This document shows, piece by piece, positions 59,901 to 64,000 of a stretch of 64,000 nt of DNA. This DNA comes from Pyrenopolyporus hunteri (Eukaryota; Ascomycota; Sordariomycetes; Xylariales; Hypoxylaceae). The stretch is taken from NCBI GenBank assembly GCA_902806595.1, contig CADCXC010000038.1:4092001-4156000 (forward strand), given 5' to 3'. Position numbers and translations under genes: made by a program. The stretch's first letter is position 1, and each line of letters begins with the position of its first letter. A model generated the notes under the pieces. The model saw only the letters and a list, made by a program, of their open reading frames with translations, had not been told where the DNA came from and did not search any database.

Positions 59901-62900
59901 TATTTATTAAAGTATCGTTAAAAAAACCGTCGATTAATAATGATGTTATATTTTTTTCGAAGCTTTTATAATATTTCGTTTTAAAAATTTTTATTTATTA
60001 AATATTATCGAATAATTTAATTTTTTTAAATAATTATTTAAATTCTAAATTAATATATAATAATTTAAAACGATTTTAACATTATATTAAAATATAAATA
60101 ATTTTATAAATAAATAAATATATTAAAATTTATAAAATACGGGTTTTTATATTATTAATATCGATTTATTTAATTAATATAATTATTATTATTTATATTA
60201 AATATAATATAAATTTTACAAAATATATATAAAACATTTATCGTTTATTACTATATAAAATTAACTTTTCTTTAAAATTAAAACTTTTCGTATATATACG
60301 ATATAATAAAACCTTAAATTTTAACTTAATTATAATAATAAACCGACTTTAATAAAACGTATCCACTTTCGAATCGCCATTATTTTAATAAAAAATTCGA
60401 AGTTAAAATTAAAATACATAACGTTTTTCGACGTTATCGAAAAAAAAACGCCTATTGAAATATATAAAAAAAATTCCCCGATTTTAAAAACACGTAAAAC
60501 TTTTTAAAGCGGCCGGTAATAAATATCTATTAACGGTTACTTAAAATAATATATATCGATTTATATGTCCATTAAAAATACATTTAATGTAAATAATTTT
60601 ATAATAATTTTTATAAAATATTACCTTTTAATAAAAGTTTTTTATAATATATATTTAATATATAAAAAATATAATATATAAAATTTTATTAATTTAATTT
60701 CGATATAATAAATCGATTATTATATTAATTTATTAAAATATTTCGTTAATTTATAACCGTTTTTATAAACGATATTATAATGGAAAAATAATTATATAAA
60801 ATCCGATATATACTTAAATAAAATTATATAAATAATAATATATAAATTTTTAAACTTTTTTTTTAAATTATATAAATATTACTAATATAATTATAAATAA
60901 AATTTACGTATTTTTTATTTATTATACGTATATATATTAAAACGTATTTATTTATAAATAATTTTATAATTTTATTATTATAGTTTTATTATTATATTTA
61001 AATATATTTAATTAATTAATTACATATTTAATATTATAATAAAAAAAAAAACCTAAACTTTTTTTAAATTATAAAATTACGTTTAATTTATATTATTATA
61101 TTTTATAAAATTAATTTATTAATATATATAATAATATTTTAATCTTTCCCGTTAACTTTTTCGAATAAGTTTATATTCGATTATAATATTAAAATATATT
61201 TAAATATAATTAAATTATTAAATATTCGATAAATTTATACATTTTTTTCGTAAAAATTTATTCGTCGTTTTTAATGTAAAATCTTTATAATACGTTTTTA
61301 CTTCGATGTTATAACCGAAACCGGTGAATTTTAATGTAAAACTAATCAATTAACGTAAATTACTTTTTAATTTAACTTATAAAAACGTACGAAATAATAA
61401 TTTTATACATATAAAAAATAAAATATATGTTTTAATTTTTATAATTATTAATTATATTATTTATATATTTATTAAAAAGTTATAACTTCGATATTTCTTT
61501 TATAAATTTAATAAATTAAATATTAAAAAAAATCGTTTTTTTACTTATTTTAATTTTTATTTTATCATTACTTTATATTATATATTATTATTTATTTTTT
61601 AATAATGTCGAAAAACGTTATATATTTCGAATTTTATAAAAGTAATCTTAACTATATAATAATATATAAAATAATTTTTAAATTTTATTTCGAAATAAAT
61701 CGTAAAATTTATTATTTTTATTATAAATTTTATCATCTTTTAATTATTAATTTTATAAATAATTATTAATCCCCGCGTAAAAATTTAACTACTTCGTTTA
61801 ATATTTAATTTAACGGTGTAATTATAATATTTTTTAACGAAATACCTTTTATTTTATAAAATAATTTACCCGTTATATAATTTAATAATTTAAACGTTAT
61901 ATTTTACGGTTAAAGTATTTTATTATTATATAAATTATTTTTAAATATATTACCTTAAAATTCGTAATTAAAGATTAATATAATCGAAAAAAAATAATTA
62001 AAATATAAACCGCTTATTAAATATAACTTTAAAATGATTTTTACTTAAATAAATTTAAAATTTAACGTAATAAAAAAAAACATTAAATTATAAAAAATTC
62101 GATCGATTTATAATTAAACTTATAATATAACTCGTTTTAAAATATATACGTATATTTATAACTTTTATATATATGTTAATAAAGATAATAAAATAAAAAA
62201 AAAATTAATATCGATTAAAATAATAAAAAATTATAAATTTAATCGATACGAAATTTAAAGTTATTTAATAAACGTTTACGTTAAAAACGATTAATATTTC
62301 GATTTTTTTATATTCGAATAAAATTACGTTATAATATTAATTAAAATAAAACGTTTTAAATTTATATAAAATTAACGAACGTATAATTTATAAATATGTT
62401 AAATATATAAAATTTATTTAATACGTTAAAATAACGTAAATATTTAAAGTAAAAGTAATAAATATCGCCGATTATAAAAAAATAACGATAAATAACTTAT
62501 TTAATAAAAATAATATACTTTAAAATTTCGTAAGAAATATAATTAAAAATAAAATATATAAAGTTTATGTAATTATATATAAAAATAAAGTTTTAACTTT
62601 ATAAAAAAAAATTAAAACGCCGTTTCGAACGTTTATAAATTTATTTTTCGATAAAAGAAATTAAAATATTTTTTCGTTTAATTAATCCCCCTTTTTAAAT
62701 TAAATAACTTTATTTTTATTTAATTATTTTTTTTCGTTAAATTATATTTATTTATTTAATTAAAATTTTCCGTTAAATTAAATTTTTACGTTTAATATAA
62801 TTATTAATTTTTAAATTAATCGTAATCTAATTTCGTTAATAAAACCGTAATAAAAATAACTTTTAAAACCACTTAACTCGCCATTAAAAAAAACCGTAAA

Positions 62901-64000
62901 AATGCGTCGAAATTTTATATTATCGCTAAAATTTAAAGTTTATAATATAAACGTAAATTTAATTAAAATCTTTATAATTATTATTAATATCGAATTAAAA
63001 TAACTTTAACGTCGATATTTTTAAATAAAATTTTATTTTTATAACGTTTAAAACTTTAAGTATTATTATTAATTTTATCGAAAATTTAACTAATTTTATT
63101 AAAAGTTTTATCGATAATAATATTTTATTTTTAAATATTAATAAAATAATCGAATAAATAATATAAAAGGAAAAATTAAAGTTAATTACATTACGAAATA
63201 AATAAATTACGAATATATCGATTATTAAAAAAATAATTTTATTAAAGTAATTTAACGTCCGTTTACGATTAAAATTATTTAAAATATAAAAAAATATCGA
63301 ATACGATTAATTTAATTTATTATTAATTAAAAAAGTATTACCTTTATTAAATAATATTACGAAAGTTTTTATTATCGTATTAAATTTTATTAACGGTAAT
63401 TATTTTAAAATATTTATTAATTCGACTCGTTATATCGTTTTCGATATTAATCGTTTACTTTTACTTAATATATAAAGTAAAAAACGGAAATTTAATTAAT
63501 CGTCGACCGAATTTATTAAATTAATTAACGAAAGTAAATTAATAATACGTTTTAAAACTCGTATTATTTAATTTATAAACGTTTATATACGCGGTACGAT
63601 TAAAACTAAAACGCGATATATTATTATAAACGTAATTAATATAAAACTACGTCGTAATTTATTTAAACTTTATTTAAATAAAAAGAAAATTAATTAATTA
63701 TCTTTTATTATAATAAATATAAATTAAAAAATAAATTTTAAATATTATATAATTAAATTATTTAAAAATAATTAAATGTATTTTTATTATCGTTTTTTCG
63801 TTTTATATAATATATATATAATATAAACTTATATAACCACATTTTAAATAAATTTTATTACTTTATTTAATAAAGTTTTTTATTTTTTATTAACGATTTC
63901 GTCGTCGTTTTTTTTTATAAATAATATTAAACACGTTATTTCCTTTTTTTTTTTTTTAATATACGTAAAACCGTTAACTTATTTTCGAAATTCACTCGAA

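Larger units (their letters stand above)
48541..64000. repeat. RIP-like AT-rich heterochromatin block (continues beyond window)
   Basis: From about 48541 to the end the DNA is overwhelmingly A and T. Most C and G that remain sit in CpG (ACGT, TCGA, CGAAA contexts), while CpA and TpG are rare. This is what exhaustive RIP (C to T at CpA, on both strands) leaves behind. No frame except those created by the satellite at 55560-56535 exceeds background, and no transposon protein could be read by eye. Scattered slightly less depleted spots (60505-60535, 61305-61350) are too short to identify. Such blocks in ascomycetes correspond to dead transposon clusters, centromeres or subtelomeres. I see no TTAGGG array, so a telomere is not inside the window. 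Confidence 0.85.

Noticed and set aside
48541..64000. CRISPR array, rRNA, or mitochondrial insert as explanation of the AT-rich DNA
   Set aside because: No conserved direct repeats with unique spacers, no rRNA landmarks, and the CpG-only retention of C and G is the mark of RIP rather than of mitochondrial DNA.

Overview
This is nuclear DNA of a filamentous ascomycete (Pezizomycotina, most likely a Sordariomycete). The evidence is intron-poor genes with 50-70 nt introns and CTAAC/CTGAC-type branch sites, fungus-specific families (2EXR, NLR-like STAND proteins, VTC4, Rmt2), and a very AT-rich tail with the signature of repeat-induced point mutation (RIP). The window splits into about 48.5 kb of gene-bearing sequence and about 15.5 kb of AT-rich repeat sequence that runs off the right edge.

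Layout, left to right: a truncated Ser/Arg/His-rich gene (1-198, -); a J-domain protein (1158-2009, +); a thioredoxin-PITH protein (2946-4124, +); 3.7 kb without a recognisable gene; a 2EXR protein (7823-8821, +); a DUF3500-like protein (10352-11693, -); the SWR1 chromatin-remodelling ATPase (12637-17898, -); a mitochondrial complex I NDUFB8-type subunit (18565-19219, +); a six-exon conserved fungal protein of unknown function (20011-22229, +). Then come three accessory-looking genes: a GC-rich intronless protein (23737-24651, +), an 1807-residue NLR-like protein that I reassembled from eight exons (25149-31027, -), and a divergent ankyrin-subtilase protein (31703-34958, +). Housekeeping genes follow: VTC4 polyphosphate polymerase (35999-38485, -), RMT2 arginine N5-methyltransferase (39505-41083, +), hexokinase (41240-43482, -) and OST1/ribophorin I (46002-47595, +). 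A palindromic AT-cored element sits at 45123-45769.

The most interesting part is 23.7-35.0 kb. The NLR-like gene has a hydrolase-type N-terminal domain with the nucleophile motif lost, a STAND/NACHT-type middle without a visible P-loop, a long ankyrin array and a separate last exon encoding a ZZ zinc finger. It shares a 675 bp promoter region with a gene fusing ankyrin repeats to a subtilisin-like protease that keeps Asp, His and Ser. Subtilase and hydrolase domains are known effector modules of fungal NLRs, so this pair is a reasonable candidate for a sensor/effector (self/non-self) unit. That is inference.

From about 48541 to the end the DNA is extremely AT-rich, and most remaining C and G lie in CpG. 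I see no intact gene there. It contains an 87-bp higher-order satellite (49+38 bp monomers), a three-copy ~270 bp repeat partly in inverted orientation, and simple purine-rich tracts. Palindromic TACCTAGGTA-type tetranucleotide tracts are scattered through introns and intergenic DNA but absent from the exons I defined. I recognised no tRNA, rRNA or CRISPR array. All splice sites are read by eye from reading-frame continuity and GT..AG signals.
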